A stretch of DNA of 64,000 bases, taken from the NCBI RefSeq assembly GCF_028281565.1, contig NZ_JANQJQ010000030.1:310001-374000 (forward strand), given 5' to 3'. The DNA comes from Seonamhaeicola sp. (GTDB lineage Bacteria; Bacteroidota; Bacteroidia; Flavobacteriales; Flavobacteriaceae). Position 1 is the first letter of the stretch, and each line of letters starts with the position of its first letter. Below the pieces are notes generated by a model. That model made no database searches, was not told the origin of the DNA, and saw nothing but the letters and a program-made list of their open reading frames with translations. Below, piece after piece: positions 53,456 to 61,607 of this stretch. Both the position numbers and the translations under genes were made by a program.

Positions 53456-53936
53456 TCAGTTTGCAGTCTCCAGTTTGCAGTCATAAATACTCCAAAACAA
53501 ATGCACTTTATTAATTTATTTAAATTTATCAGGGTTATTCATCATATAATTAAGAAGTTTACCTACTTCTTCACTTTTACTTAATAAATCTGACCTTTGC
53601 TCATCAGAAATATAATCACAAGCTAATGCAAAGTCTAACCATAATTGCGTTTCGGTATTTTCACTATCAGCATCAGACAACTTACTTTTAAAATGTTTTT
53701 CGTATTGCCTTTTCCTATAACCCTCAGCTATATTGGAACAAACAGATCTACTTGAGCGAACAATTTGAGATGTCAACCCAAATACTTCTGCCTGCGGAAA
53801 ATCCTTTGTTAAATGGAAAAGTTCCATTGCCAAAGCAAATCCTTTCTGATAAGCCAACAGTGTTCTAAAACTCATTGTTCATTAACTTTAATACCAACAG
53901 CATACTGCCCACTGGATACTGCATACTGCCAACTGA
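53456..53936 (-). mobile_element. IVS-like element: second four-helix-bundle gene between repeats
   Basis: The left flank 53456-53484 (TCAGTTTGCAGT then CCAGTTTGCAGTCAT) and right flank 53901-53936 are inverted copies with a six-base gap: the reverse complement of the right reads TCAGTTGGCAGT then CCAGTGGGCAGTATG. They enclose a four-helix-bundle gene. This is the same arrangement, with unrelated repeat sequence, as at 49114-49542. Confidence 0.55.
53516..53875 (-). CDS. Four-helix-bundle protein, S23/IVP family
   Basis: A 119-residue all-helical protein: FRTLLAYQKGFALAMELFHL, QIVRSSRSVCSNIAEGYRKR and LSDADSENTETQLWLDFALA show the S23/IVP pattern. It is diverged from the copy at 49141, so the two elements were not produced by a recent duplication. 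Same orientation as the surrounding cluster genes. Confidence 0.85.
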   Translation of the reverse strand: MSFRTLLAYQKGFALAMELFHLTKDFPQAEVFGLTSQIVRSSRSVCSNIAEGYRKRQYEKHFKSKLSDADSENTETQLWLDFALACDYISDEQRSDLLSKSEEVGKLLNYMMNNPDKFK

Positions 53937-53943
53937 TTTCTGC

Positions 53944-55011
53944 TTACTTTTTAATTTTGTCTATCTTTAAATTGGCCATTTCAATGGGCGGTTTTGCCAG
54001 TTTATTCATGAGCTCCGGGGTTTTATTGTACAGCAACTGAATGATCCTGTGTGGCGCAAAGACATACTTTTGCCTGAAAACGGCATCCCATCGTTGTAAT
54101 ATCTGCTTATTAAAAAAACTCCCTTCTTTAAACTCACTTTTCGATCGTACTTCATCTATTTTAAGCGATAGTGCATAAGCCTCTACAGGAATTTCTTTTT
54201 TACTGATACCTTTTAAAATAGCATGTGTTAAGTCGTTTTCATCTTTGGCAAACATGTTATGCAATGGGCCCAGATCAATACGTTTTATAAGCTTTGGTGA
54301 TACTTTTTCCAGCTTTCTGTCAATACCATAGGCCATGGTATCTAAATTCATTTTCCTGTCAGCCGTATGTTTTAAGACCTCATATATATCATTCTTATAA
54401 TCGTTTATTCTACTACCATCATAGTTGAAATACATAAAACATACAAACGGGCGATTACTTGCCACATCATAAAAACTCCAGCTGGTTAGCAGGTCTGCAT
54501 CAACATCTTCCGGGGCATTGACTATCTTGCCCTGTACAAACCGATTGAATATATACTGCTTATTTACCGAAGAATAATACACTATGGACGCCGCCTGAAA
54601 TAGTTTACTACGCTTAATAGGTTCCTTTTTTCGCATTAAAGTGTCCAGAAACTCTTCCTGTAGCACACTTACCGGAGTCAGTTTTCCCAAATAGTCATCA
54701 CGCAATTCCAAATCGTTGAACAAATACCGAAACTCCAGATAGTTTGGAAATCCGGACTCTGTTAAGTCCACCTTCATATTATCCTCTTCATCATACATGT
54801 ATTTAACACGCATGGCCTCAATGGAATACAATAACAAATCGCAATATTGCTTAAACATATTGAGCTCCTGATTATTAATAATCTTTTGCCTTTGTACTGC
54901 CACAATGAGCTCTTTGAATACAAAATCTACCATCTTATGATAAAAAATGTAATGCTCTTTAGAGTCTAAAATGGCTGAGTCTAATGGTGTGGTAATATGA
55001 TTAATTGACAT
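53944..55011 (-). CDS. Soluble protein of 355 residues, unknown function
   Basis: The protein is helical and charged, with no signal or membrane segment: HYIFYHKMVDFVFKELIVAV, NKQYIFNRFVQGKIV and RPFVCFMYFNYDGSRINDY. It ends in a lysine-rich IDKIKK. No motif identifies a family. It lies between the coiled-coil and AAA-ATPase genes in the same orientation and is probably a partner of the ATPase; this is inference from gene order. Confidence 0.7.
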   Translation of the reverse strand: MSINHITTPLDSAILDSKEHYIFYHKMVDFVFKELIVAVQRQKIINNQELNMFKQYCDLLLYSIEAMRVKYMYDEEDNMKVDLTESGFPNYLEFRYLFNDLELRDDYLGKLTPVSVLQEEFLDTLMRKKEPIKRSKLFQAASIVYYSSVNKQYIFNRFVQGKIVNAPEDVDADLLTSWSFYDVASNRPFVCFMYFNYDGSRINDYKNDIYEVLKHTADRKMNLDTMAYGIDRKLEKVSPKLIKRIDLGPLHNMFAKDENDLTHAILKGISKKEIPVEAYALSLKIDEVRSKSEFKEGSFFNKQILQRWDAVFRQKYVFAPHRIIQLLYNKTPELMNKLAKPPIEMANLKIDKIKK

Positions 55012-55082
55012 TAATTAAATGTTCAGTTACAGTGTTATGTATGTAGTTTGTTACTAATACACAAATGTTTTTTTATTTTGGC

Positions 55083-55215
55083 GTTCCCCTAACACCTACA
55101 AGGTTAGCAAAACCTTGCAGGATCGGGTCAGGCTTTCGGCAGTCGCTTCCCAATGGGTATTGGGAGAGCTTCAACAAATACCTCAATCCTTAACGCAGAT
55201 GGATTGTCACGGCAG
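55083..55215. repeat. Composite palindromic intergenic repeat
   Basis: Contains two hairpins: CCTACAAGGTT with AACCTTGCAGG (55094-55121), and CCCAAT with ATTGGG (55149-55164). It is more GC-rich than neighbouring gaps and has no supported reading frame. It fills the gap between the coiled-coil and 355-residue genes. Confidence 0.6.
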
Positions 55216-55223
55216 TGCGGTTA

Positions 55224-56567
55224 TTAACTTAAAAGATCGTCTTCTCCGGCATCCGGTTTTGGCTCCCCTTCAGGGGCATCACCTTCGCCAGAAGGTTTAC
55301 TGGCATCTGCTTTATAATAATCTTCAAACAGTTCTTTCATATCAATGCCATAACGTTCTGCAAAATTCTTCTGGATGTCAATATCTTTGGCCCGAATTTC
55401 CTGTAAGGCCTCGGCATAACTGCTGTATACGCCTTGCATAACTTTTTCATGGACCGGAATATTGTCCATCATATCCTGACGTGCCTTGGCACTGGCCGTA
55501 TGCATAGCAGCAAGGGTTTCTCCAATATGCTCATCGGTCTTAACTCCCAAATGTTCCAGAATAGCAGCAAACTCCTGATCTGTACGGGCTTTTAAAGCCA
55601 CTACGTAACCATCATAGTATTTCAATCTTTCTTCGGTATCAGACTTTAATTTAGCACGATGTGTTTGTAAATTGCTGCGTAACGAGGTCAATACTTTTAT
55701 GGTTAGGTTATGCTTATGCACGAAACTGTCTTTACTGGCAGCAAGTGTAGTATAGGCATTCTTAAGTCCTTCCAGTTCTTCAACCTTTTGTTCCAGTTCC
55801 GTAACCTTACCAATGGCTTGTGCATAGTCTGCCGACTGCTTATCGGCAATATCTTCCAATTCTTGTCTGGCTTGCTTTAATAAGGCATATTGCTCTTCAA
55901 GCCTGGCCTCTACTTCTTTCTTTTTCTCTAAGGCCTTAGTATGATTCTTGGTAGCTTCTACAATAGCATCTTGCAACTTATCCTCTACTTCTTTGATCTC
56001 AAGTTCACGGTTTTTTAAACGCGTTACCGCCGCCTGGCTTTTATAAGATAATTCACTTAATAAGGTTTGTACATCGGCGCTCTCAATACGTGCCTGGAAC
56101 ATAGCTTTCGCCTTGTTATCTGCAGCTGCTCTGACTTTTTCGGCTGCTTTTAGCTCGTCTTGCGCTTTTTTGATCTTGCTTTTACGCCCCCAAAGGTTGT
56201 TCCACCAGGTATCCGTTTTACTTTCGGCATCTTCAAGTTCAACTCTGGCACGTTCCAACGCTTTTTGAGCATCATCAATAACTTTTTGCTCAGTAGCATT
56301 TAATGAAGAAAATTTTTCGAATAAAATACCAACTTCGTCCTGATAATCGGTTAAATCTTTAATAGCATCCAGAAGTGTGGTTCTGTCCTTTTCAGCCATA
56401 TTTACTACATCATCTAATGTAGCATTTAATATCTTTTGGCGTACTTCAGGGTCGTCCTCCTGAGCTAGTTTAGATTTCATAGTGTCAATGGCTTTTCCCC
56501 AATTAACATCTACTTTTTCGGTTTTCTCATTTGAATTGGTTTCTAATAAATCGAAATCATCAGACAT
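55224..56567 (-). CDS. Long coiled-coil protein
   Basis: A 447-residue protein starting MSDDFDLLETNSNEKTEKVD. Coiled coil covers about residues 80-310 (repeats such as ELEIKEVEDKLQDAIVEATK and ARLEEQYALLKQARQELED). A helical domain with KHNLTIKVLTSLRSNLQTH and RLKYYDGYVVALKARTDQEF follows, then an acidic, proline/glycine-rich tail (GEGDAPEGEPKPDAGEDD). No membrane segment. Such proteins are sometimes called microtubule-binding because of the coiled coil. It is the first gene of the AAA-ATPase cluster and may scaffold it. Confidence 0.78.
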   Translation of the reverse strand: MSDDFDLLETNSNEKTEKVDVNWGKAIDTMKSKLAQEDDPEVRQKILNATLDDVVNMAEKDRTTLLDAIKDLTDYQDEVGILFEKFSSLNATEQKVIDDAQKALERARVELEDAESKTDTWWNNLWGRKSKIKKAQDELKAAEKVRAAADNKAKAMFQARIESADVQTLLSELSYKSQAAVTRLKNRELEIKEVEDKLQDAIVEATKNHTKALEKKKEVEARLEEQYALLKQARQELEDIADKQSADYAQAIGKVTELEQKVEELEGLKNAYTTLAASKDSFVHKHNLTIKVLTSLRSNLQTHRAKLKSDTEERLKYYDGYVVALKARTDQEFAAILEHLGVKTDEHIGETLAAMHTASAKARQDMMDNIPVHEKVMQGVYSSYAEALQEIRAKDIDIQKNFAERYGIDMKELFEDYYKADASKPSGEGDAPEGEPKPDAGEDDLLS

Positions 56568-56891
56568 AGTCGGTTTAGTATTTAAGTTGAACAATTTTAC
56601 GGACAAGCAATTTCGTTAAAAAAGATGACTTTTAAAATATAAATCGCTTCAATTTATCTGTATTTAATATTATCAAATTGTTACACTTTCGAATATTTTC
56701 GACGAAATGCATATCAGACTGGTAAGATTTTACTTTCCTTTCAATGAACTAAAACCACTGAATTTAAAGAAATTATAGATTCTTTTGATGGAATTTTTTA
56801 ACAAAATTTGTTCATATCCTTTTCATTTTTAATTGTTTAGTCCTTTAATTAGTGCTATATTTGGTAAGCTATTAACCCGATTAAGCTTATT
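56568..56891. other. Gene-free stretch between divergent genes
   Basis: 324 bp, strongly AT-rich. It holds the promoter of the small membrane protein (56833-56863) on the plus strand. A promoter for the AAA-ATPase cluster should also lie here on the minus strand, but I find no TAnnTTTG match that convinces me. Confidence 0.6.
56833..56863 (+). promoter_or_regulatory. Promoter of the 72-residue membrane protein
   Basis: TTG at 56833-56835 and TATATTTG at 56856-56863 are 20 bp apart, a good match; the ATG follows at 56892. Confidence 0.6.
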
Positions 56892-57110
56892 ATGTCACTT
56901 AACCTGTCATATTTTCTTCTAACCAGTGAATACACCATACTCACCGTTCTAATTGTAGTGGTTATTTTTTTCGCGCTACTTTTAATTTTGGGTATTAGAA
57001 AATCATATAAGCTTAAAAAGGAAAATGAACGCCTGAATAAAATAAGCGAGGAAATGGCCAAGAAAAAAGAGGAATACAAAGACTTTACGGAAGGCCATAT
57101 GTATCAATAA
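56892..57110 (+). CDS. Small membrane-anchored coiled-coil protein
   Basis: A 72-residue protein with one N-terminal helix (residues 16-37) followed by a basic-acidic coiled coil (RKSYKLKKENERLNKISEEM). It has its own promoter and terminator. No family is recognised. Single-pass topology, with the coiled coil probably in the cytoplasm given the lysines after the helix. Confidence 0.68.
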   Translation: MSLNLSYFLLTSEYTILTVLIVVVIFFALLLILGIRKSYKLKKENERLNKISEEMAKKKEEYKDFTEGHMYQ

Positions 57111-57111
57111 A

Positions 57112-57140
57112 AAAATGCTCATTTAAATGAGCATTTTCTT
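57112..57140. terminator. Bidirectional terminator
   Basis: AAAATGCTCATTT and AAATGAGCATTTT pair perfectly over 13 bp between convergent genes. Confidence 0.85.
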
Positions 57141-57149
57141 TTTAACATT

Positions 57150-58841
57150 TTATCTAACAAGCTTTTTATATTTTATTCGTTTCGGCATGATATCACCACC
57201 AAGGCGTTTCTTTTTGTTTTCTTCGTATTCCGTAAAACTACCTTCAAAGAAATAAACCTGCGAGTCCCCTTCAAAAGCTAAAATGTGGGTACAGATCCTA
57301 TCTAAAAACCATCGGTCGTGACTAATGACCACCGCACACCCCGCAAAGTTTTCCAAACCTTCCTCAAGTGCTCTTAACGTATTGACATCAAGGTCGTTAG
57401 TGGGCTCATCTAAAAGTAACACATTACCTTCTTCCTTTAGTGTCATGGCTAAATGCAAACGGTTTCTTTCACCTCCTGAAAGCAGGTTTACTTTTTTATT
57501 TTGTTCGCTGCCGGAAAAATTAAATCGGCTTAAATAAGCACGGGAATTTACCTGCTTTCCACCCATCATGACCAACTCTTGTTCATCACTAAAATTCTGC
57601 CAAATGGTTTTTTCCGGATCTATATTTGAATGACTCTGATCCACATAGGCAATTTTGGCGGTATCACCTACCTTAAACTCACCTTTATCCGGAGTTTCTT
57701 CACCCATTATCATTCTGAATATGGTAGTTTTACCGGCTCCGTTAGGCCCGATAACACCAACTATTCCGGCTTGTGGCAAATTGAAGCTTAGAGCTTCATA
57801 CAGCAACTTATCATCATAGCCCTTACTTACGCCAACTGCTTCTATGACATTAGTGCCTAATCGCGGACCGTTTGGAATATAAATCTCTAGTTTTTCATCC
57901 AGTTGCTTCTGATCCTGACTTAATAGCCTGTCGTAGTTCTTTAAACGTGCTTTTTGCTTGGTTTGACGTCCTTTAGCGCCTTGTCGCACCCATTCCAACT
58001 CACGTTCCAACGTTTTTTGGCGCTTTGAAGCCGCTTTGCCTTCCTGGGCGAGGCGTTTAGACTTCTGATCTAACCAGGACGAATAATTTCCTTTCCAGGG
58101 AATGCCTTCCCCCCTGTCTAACTCTAATATCCATCCGGCCACATTATCTAAGAAGTATCTATCGTGCGTAACAGCTATGACAGTTCCTTTATATTGTGCC
58201 AAATGATGTTCTAACCAATGTACGGATTCTGCATCTAAATGGTTGGTAGGCTCATCTAATAACAATACATCCGGCTCCTGAAGTAATAATCTGCACAGAG
58301 CCACACGACGCCGTTCACCTCCGGAAAGCACCCCAATTTTCTTATCGCCATCAGGGGTTCTTAAAGCATCCATGGCAATTTCAAGTTTGGTATCCAATTC
58401 CCAGGCATTAGCAGCATCAATCTGGTCCTGAAGTTCGGCCTGCCGGTTCATAAGCTTCTCCATTTTGTCCGGATCACTATACACTTCCTCCAAACCAAAC
58501 ATGTCGTTTATCTTATTGTACTCATCAAGAATGGCAACCGTTTCGGCTGCGCCTTCCCGGACCACTTCCATAACCGTTTTTTCATCGTCTAACAAGGGCT
58601 CCTGTTCCAAATACCCCACGGAATAATCAGAAGAAAACACCACATCACCCTGATAGTTTTTATCAACTCCGGCAATTATTTTTAACAACGTGGACTTACC
58701 GGAACCATTCAGACCTAAAATCCCTATTTTGGCCCCGTAGAAAAAACTGAGATATATATTTTTTAAAACCGGCGTATTAGCGCTTTGAAACGTTTTGGTA
58801 ACACCGGACATTGAGAAGATTATTTTTTTATCGTCGCTCAT
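57150..58841 (-). CDS. ettA: Energy-dependent translational throttle EttA, ABC-F protein
   Basis: A 563-residue protein with two ABC domains and no membrane part. Walker A motifs GLNGSGKST and GPNGAGKTT, signatures LSGGERRRV and LSGGERNRL, and Walker B DEPTNHLD and DEPTNDLD are visible. The linker (RLAQEGKAASKRQKTLEREL) and length match EttA rather than Uup or drug-resistance ABC-F. It binds the ribosomal E site and gates translation according to ATP/ADP. Confidence 0.95.
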   Translation of the reverse strand: MSDDKKIIFSMSGVTKTFQSANTPVLKNIYLSFFYGAKIGILGLNGSGKSTLLKIIAGVDKNYQGDVVFSSDYSVGYLEQEPLLDDEKTVMEVVREGAAETVAILDEYNKINDMFGLEEVYSDPDKMEKLMNRQAELQDQIDAANAWELDTKLEIAMDALRTPDGDKKIGVLSGGERRRVALCRLLLQEPDVLLLDEPTNHLDAESVHWLEHHLAQYKGTVIAVTHDRYFLDNVAGWILELDRGEGIPWKGNYSSWLDQKSKRLAQEGKAASKRQKTLERELEWVRQGAKGRQTKQKARLKNYDRLLSQDQKQLDEKLEIYIPNGPRLGTNVIEAVGVSKGYDDKLLYEALSFNLPQAGIVGVIGPNGAGKTTIFRMIMGEETPDKGEFKVGDTAKIAYVDQSHSNIDPEKTIWQNFSDEQELVMMGGKQVNSRAYLSRFNFSGSEQNKKVNLLSGGERNRLHLAMTLKEEGNVLLLDEPTNDLDVNTLRALEEGLENFAGCAVVISHDRWFLDRICTHILAFEGDSQVYFFEGSFTEYEENKKKRLGGDIMPKRIKYKKLVR

Positions 58842-58887
58842 TTTTAAGTTTATTGGTGGTTAAGGCACTCTAAACCACATATGGTTA

Positions 58888-58954
58888 AAGGTGACCTCGA
58901 GAACACTCGATGCTTCGACTAAGCTCAGCACAGGCAAGCTCAGTGTGGCACCTT
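58888..58954. repeat. Palindromic intergenic repeat
   Basis: Outer AAGGTG (58888) and CACCTT (58949) are inverted. Inside, two AAGCTCAG units are present, with CTTCGAC upstream, as at 50869-50889. It looks like a dispersed repeat. Confidence 0.55.
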
Positions 58955-58973
58955 AGTCACCGGAATTTGTTAT

Positions 58974-59156
58974 TTATACCCTTCCTTTTAATGCATTGAA
59001 TACCCAGGCAATGGCAAAAAAACCAATACCTACAGAGGCAAATCCGTAACCAGCCACTTCTTCATATTTAAATGCACCCAATGCAATCAAACCAATCCCT
59101 ACCAAAATCATTATCCACGTTGCCCAGGCTAACACCGTATTTTTATTCATTGCCAT
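58974..59156 (-). CDS. Small two-helix membrane protein (CAL67264-like)
   Basis: A 60-residue protein NKNTVLAWATWIMILVGIGL with two hydrophobic helices and a short basic end. It resembles the small flavobacterial membrane-protein family named after the Gramella protein CAL67264; this recollection is not certain. A second ATG lies two codons in. A terminator follows. Function unknown. Confidence 0.65.
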   Translation of the reverse strand: MAMNKNTVLAWATWIMILVGIGLIALGAFKYEEVAGYGFASVGIGFFAIAWVFNALKGRV

Positions 59157-59207
59157 AATCAGTACTATTAATCATTAATAAGAAAAGCAAATATCGGAGT
59201 TTTAAAT

Positions 59208-59236
59208 AAAAAAGCACCTAATTGCAGGTGCTTTTT
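59208..59236. terminator. Bidirectional terminator
   Basis: AAAAAGCACCT and AGGTGCTTTTT pair around a six-base loop. On the minus strand it follows the stop of no nearer gene than the pirin at 59260. Confidence 0.8.
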
Positions 59237-59259
59237 CATTAATAACCTTTCTAACCGGA

Positions 59260-59976
59260 CTAAACCATGGGAACTTCAATAATTATAACTTCGGCATGCG
59301 CATTAGCCAAAATTTCTATACTATCTGTGTCCCAGACACCTATGGCATCACGACTTTCTATTATATTCTTTGAAACTTCAAGGTTACCATCAACCGCAAA
59401 TACGTAGAACCCATTGTTACTGTCCTTTTGAGCTAAAGAGACCGAATTACCGGCATCCAAAGTTGTTCTATAGATATAAGCTTGCTGACTGATCGGTAAG
59501 GCATCACCCTCTAATTTATCTTTGGGGGCTACAATAGTTTGCAATTTGTTTTTCTTATTTTCTGAATCAAACTTACGTTGCTCATAGTTTGGATCTACCC
59601 CTGTTTTTTCCGGAATGATCCATAACTGCAAAAAGTTTACCTCCTCTGTTCTACTATCATTGAATTCCGAATGTGTCAAACCCGTACCGGCACTCATAAC
59701 CTGTACTTCGCCTACTTCAATGGCGCGTTTATTCCCCATACTGTCCTTATGTGAAAGGGCTCCTTTCAAAGGAATGGAAATGATCTCCATATTCTGGTGC
59801 GGATGCGTTCCAAATCCCATCCCGGGCTGTACCACATCATCATTTAGCACACGTAACATACCAAAATTCATACGTTCCGGATCTTGATATCCCGCAAAAC
59901 TAAACGTATGATGCGATTTCAACCAGCCATGATCTGCAAATCCTCTGGTTTCTGCTTTGTGAATTATTGTTTTCAT
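59260..59976 (-). CDS. Pirin-family protein (YhhW-like)
   Basis: A 238-residue double-cupin. The N-terminal cupin carries the metal ligands in GFGTHPHQNMEIISIPLKGA and the downstream HSEFN of GTGLTHSEFNDS. KAETRGFADHGWLKSHHTFS is the family start. YhhW-type pirins are metal-dependent and some oxidise quercetin. It is the second of two pirins on this strand; the gap between them is a repeat element. Confidence 0.88.
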   Translation of the reverse strand: MKTIIHKAETRGFADHGWLKSHHTFSFAGYQDPERMNFGMLRVLNDDVVQPGMGFGTHPHQNMEIISIPLKGALSHKDSMGNKRAIEVGEVQVMSAGTGLTHSEFNDSRTEEVNFLQLWIIPEKTGVDPNYEQRKFDSENKKNKLQTIVAPKDKLEGDALPISQQAYIYRTTLDAGNSVSLAQKDSNNGFYVFAVDGNLEVSKNIIESRDAIGVWDTDSIEILANAHAEVIIIEVPMV

Positions 59977-59977
59977 A

Positions 59978-60138
59978 GGCCTCCCTAAATCCCTCCAAAG
60001 GAGGGACTTCTTTTAATTAAACTTTGTTTTAATATTTTAATCTTATTGACTATTTACTTAATTTCCTCTCTTGTATGCTTTACAAGATTTTAAAAACCTT
60101 GAAGGATACTGAGTTCCCCCTTTGGGGGTTAGGGGGCT
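59978..60138. repeat. Inverted-repeat element between the two pirin genes
   Basis: The left arm (59978-60010, around CCCTCCAAAGGAGGG) and right arm (60111-60138, around CCCCCTTTGGGGGTTAGG) are inverted copies of a GC-rich palindrome, enclosing about 100 AT-rich bp. The right arm supplies the last codons and stop of the pirin at 60129. Confidence 0.65.
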
Positions 60139-60998
60139 AAAAACCCCATTTTGCCCATCTGGTAATCTCTCATGGCTTCCAATAGTTCGGTTTGTGTATT
60201 CATTACATAAGGGCCATAAGTAGCGATAGGCTCATTAAACGGTTCCCCTGACAGGAATAGTAACTTACTGTCCTGATTGCCTTTAAGGCTAAAGCCGTCA
60301 CCGTCCTGGTTGAACTGAATGAGTTGATTTTTATCGAGTTCCAAAACGTCCGAATCATTTATGGCAGTGCTACCATTTAAAAGATAAATAAGGGATTGAT
60401 GCGATTTGGGAACTTCTACCTGAAACGCGCCACCTGCCTTTATATCAATCATAAAAGCATTGACAGGGGTTTGTGTTTTAATACGCCCGAATACGCCTTC
60501 AAGTGCTCCGGCTATAACACGAATTTCTACCTTATTGTCGGCCGATGTAACCACTCTGAAATCCTCGTGTTTCTCATGCTGGTAGTTAGCTTCCATCATC
60601 TTCTTCGCTGCCGGCAAATTCAACCATAACTGAATCCCCTCTAAAGTGCCACCTTTTTCAACAAATTCCTTTCTGGGGCCTTCGGCATGGATAATACCCC
60701 TTCCGGCTGTTGTCCATTGCACATCACCAGCTGTAACCACACTTTCATTCCCTAACGAATCCCGATGTAATTGTTCGCCCTGGATTAGAAATGTTATAGG
60801 CTCAAAACCCCGGTGTGGATGTGGTCCCAAATCAAACGGATTGCTATCCGCAGAAATCTCATAAGGTCCGTAATGGTGTAATAAGATAAACGGATCTATA
60901 TTATCAATAGTTTTTGTTGGAATGGGCTGCCGCAACAAAATGGGCCCCATATTGACGAAATCACTTCGCCCTACTGTTTTTACTGTATTTAGGTTCAT
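60129..60998 (-). CDS. Pirin-family protein
   Basis: A 289-residue double-cupin. The metal-binding motif is LGPHPHRGFEPITFLIQGEQ and the later HAEG of TAGRGIIHAEGPRKE. The start at 60998 (MNLNTVKTVGRSDFVNMGPI) follows the usual pirin N-terminus; upstream in-frame ATGs exist at 61025 and further. The final residues LAP are encoded by a repeat element. It is 49 bp downstream of marR, separated by a perfect palindrome, and is probably its target. Confidence 0.85.
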   Translation of the reverse strand: MNLNTVKTVGRSDFVNMGPILLRQPIPTKTIDNIDPFILLHHYGPYEISADSNPFDLGPHPHRGFEPITFLIQGEQLHRDSLGNESVVTAGDVQWTTAGRGIIHAEGPRKEFVEKGGTLEGIQLWLNLPAAKKMMEANYQHEKHEDFRVVTSADNKVEIRVIAGALEGVFGRIKTQTPVNAFMIDIKAGGAFQVEVPKSHQSLIYLLNGSTAINDSDVLELDKNQLIQFNQDGDGFSLKGNQDSKLLFLSGEPFNEPIATYGPYVMNTQTELLEAMRDYQMGKMGFLAP

Positions 60999-61013
60999 TT
61001 TAATTACATTTGC

Positions 61014-61035
61014 AATAGTTTCCATGGAAACTATT
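61014..61035. promoter_or_regulatory. 22-bp perfect palindrome, candidate MarR operator
   Basis: Centred between 61024 and 61025 on TTTCCATGGAAA, extending to AATAG and CTATT on the two sides without mismatch. It lies between the marR stop and the pirin start. Its size and symmetry suit a MarR dimer. Confidence 0.65.
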
Positions 61036-61047
61036 TGGTTAAAATTT

Positions 61048-61485
61048 TTATCTGATCTTGTCCAATAAATTAGATAACTGTTTCGCCTCGTCATCGGTAA
61101 GGTTTTCCAACAAATCGTCTTTAAAGTCTTTGTCAATAGCATCTAATAACTGTAAGCCTTTATCTGTGATCTCAATATGTACCACGCGCCTGTCTCCGGG
61201 ACAAGGTAGCCTGTTGATCAGCTCTTTAGCACATAATTTATCCATCAATCGTGTCGCATTAGGCGCCCGTTCAATCATGCGTTCTTTAATGGTTTGCACC
61301 TTTATGGGTTCCCCCGCACCACGTAATATGCGTAAAATATTAAATTGTTGAGGTGATATGCCGAAAGGTTTAAAAAACTCATTCTGATGGCTATTGATCC
61401 AGTTTGCCGTATAAATAATATTTATTAAAGCTTTTACTTTATTATTTATGAAGGTTGAGTTTATGTCTTTTGAAATATCTCCCAT
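61048..61485 (-). CDS. MarR-family regulator
   Basis: A 145-residue winged-helix protein: FGISPQQFNILRILRGAGEP, IKERMIERAPNATRLMDKLC (recognition helix) and INRLPCPGDRRVVHIEITDKG (wing). It contains cysteines near the wing (KLCAKE, LPCPGD), as in redox- or electrophile-sensing MarR proteins. The start at 61485 (MGDISKDINSTFINNK) avoids a repeat upstream. It is followed by a perfect palindrome and a pirin gene, a usual pairing. Confidence 0.88.
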   Translation of the reverse strand: MGDISKDINSTFINNKVKALINIIYTANWINSHQNEFFKPFGISPQQFNILRILRGAGEPIKVQTIKERMIERAPNATRLMDKLCAKELINRLPCPGDRRVVHIEITDKGLQLLDAIDKDFKDDLLENLTDDEAKQLSNLLDKIR

Positions 61486-61490
61486 CTTAT

Positions 61491-61607
61491 CAGTGTTCAG
61501 TAAGCAGTCTTTAGCTCTTTTGTGATGCAATTACCCAATAATACAACTTTTTCTATCTTAATTATCCTTAATAACTGCCTACTGCTACTGTATACTGCTT
61601 ACTTATT
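61491..61607. repeat. Inverted-repeat pair without a gene inside
   Basis: The left AGTAAGCAGT (about 61499-61508) and right ACTGCTTAC (about 61593-61602) are inverted, with further ACTGC units to the right. They are of the same type as those flanking the four-helix-bundle gene at 53516, but enclose only about 50-90 bp of AT-rich DNA. Confidence 0.45.

Noticed and set aside
53890-53940. Possible CRISPR-like repeats (ACTGC-rich units)
   Set aside because: Units are irregular, with no constant spacer length and no cas genes; they form the right inverted repeat of the four-helix-bundle element.
55115-55441. Plus-strand open frame of about 108 codons
   Set aside because: It runs through a palindromic repeat and then antisense to the coiled-coil gene; composition is that of a shadow frame.
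46508-56567. Interpretation as a prophage or conjugative island
   Set aside because: No integrase, terminase, relaxase or structural genes; base composition is like the surroundings apart from the repeats.
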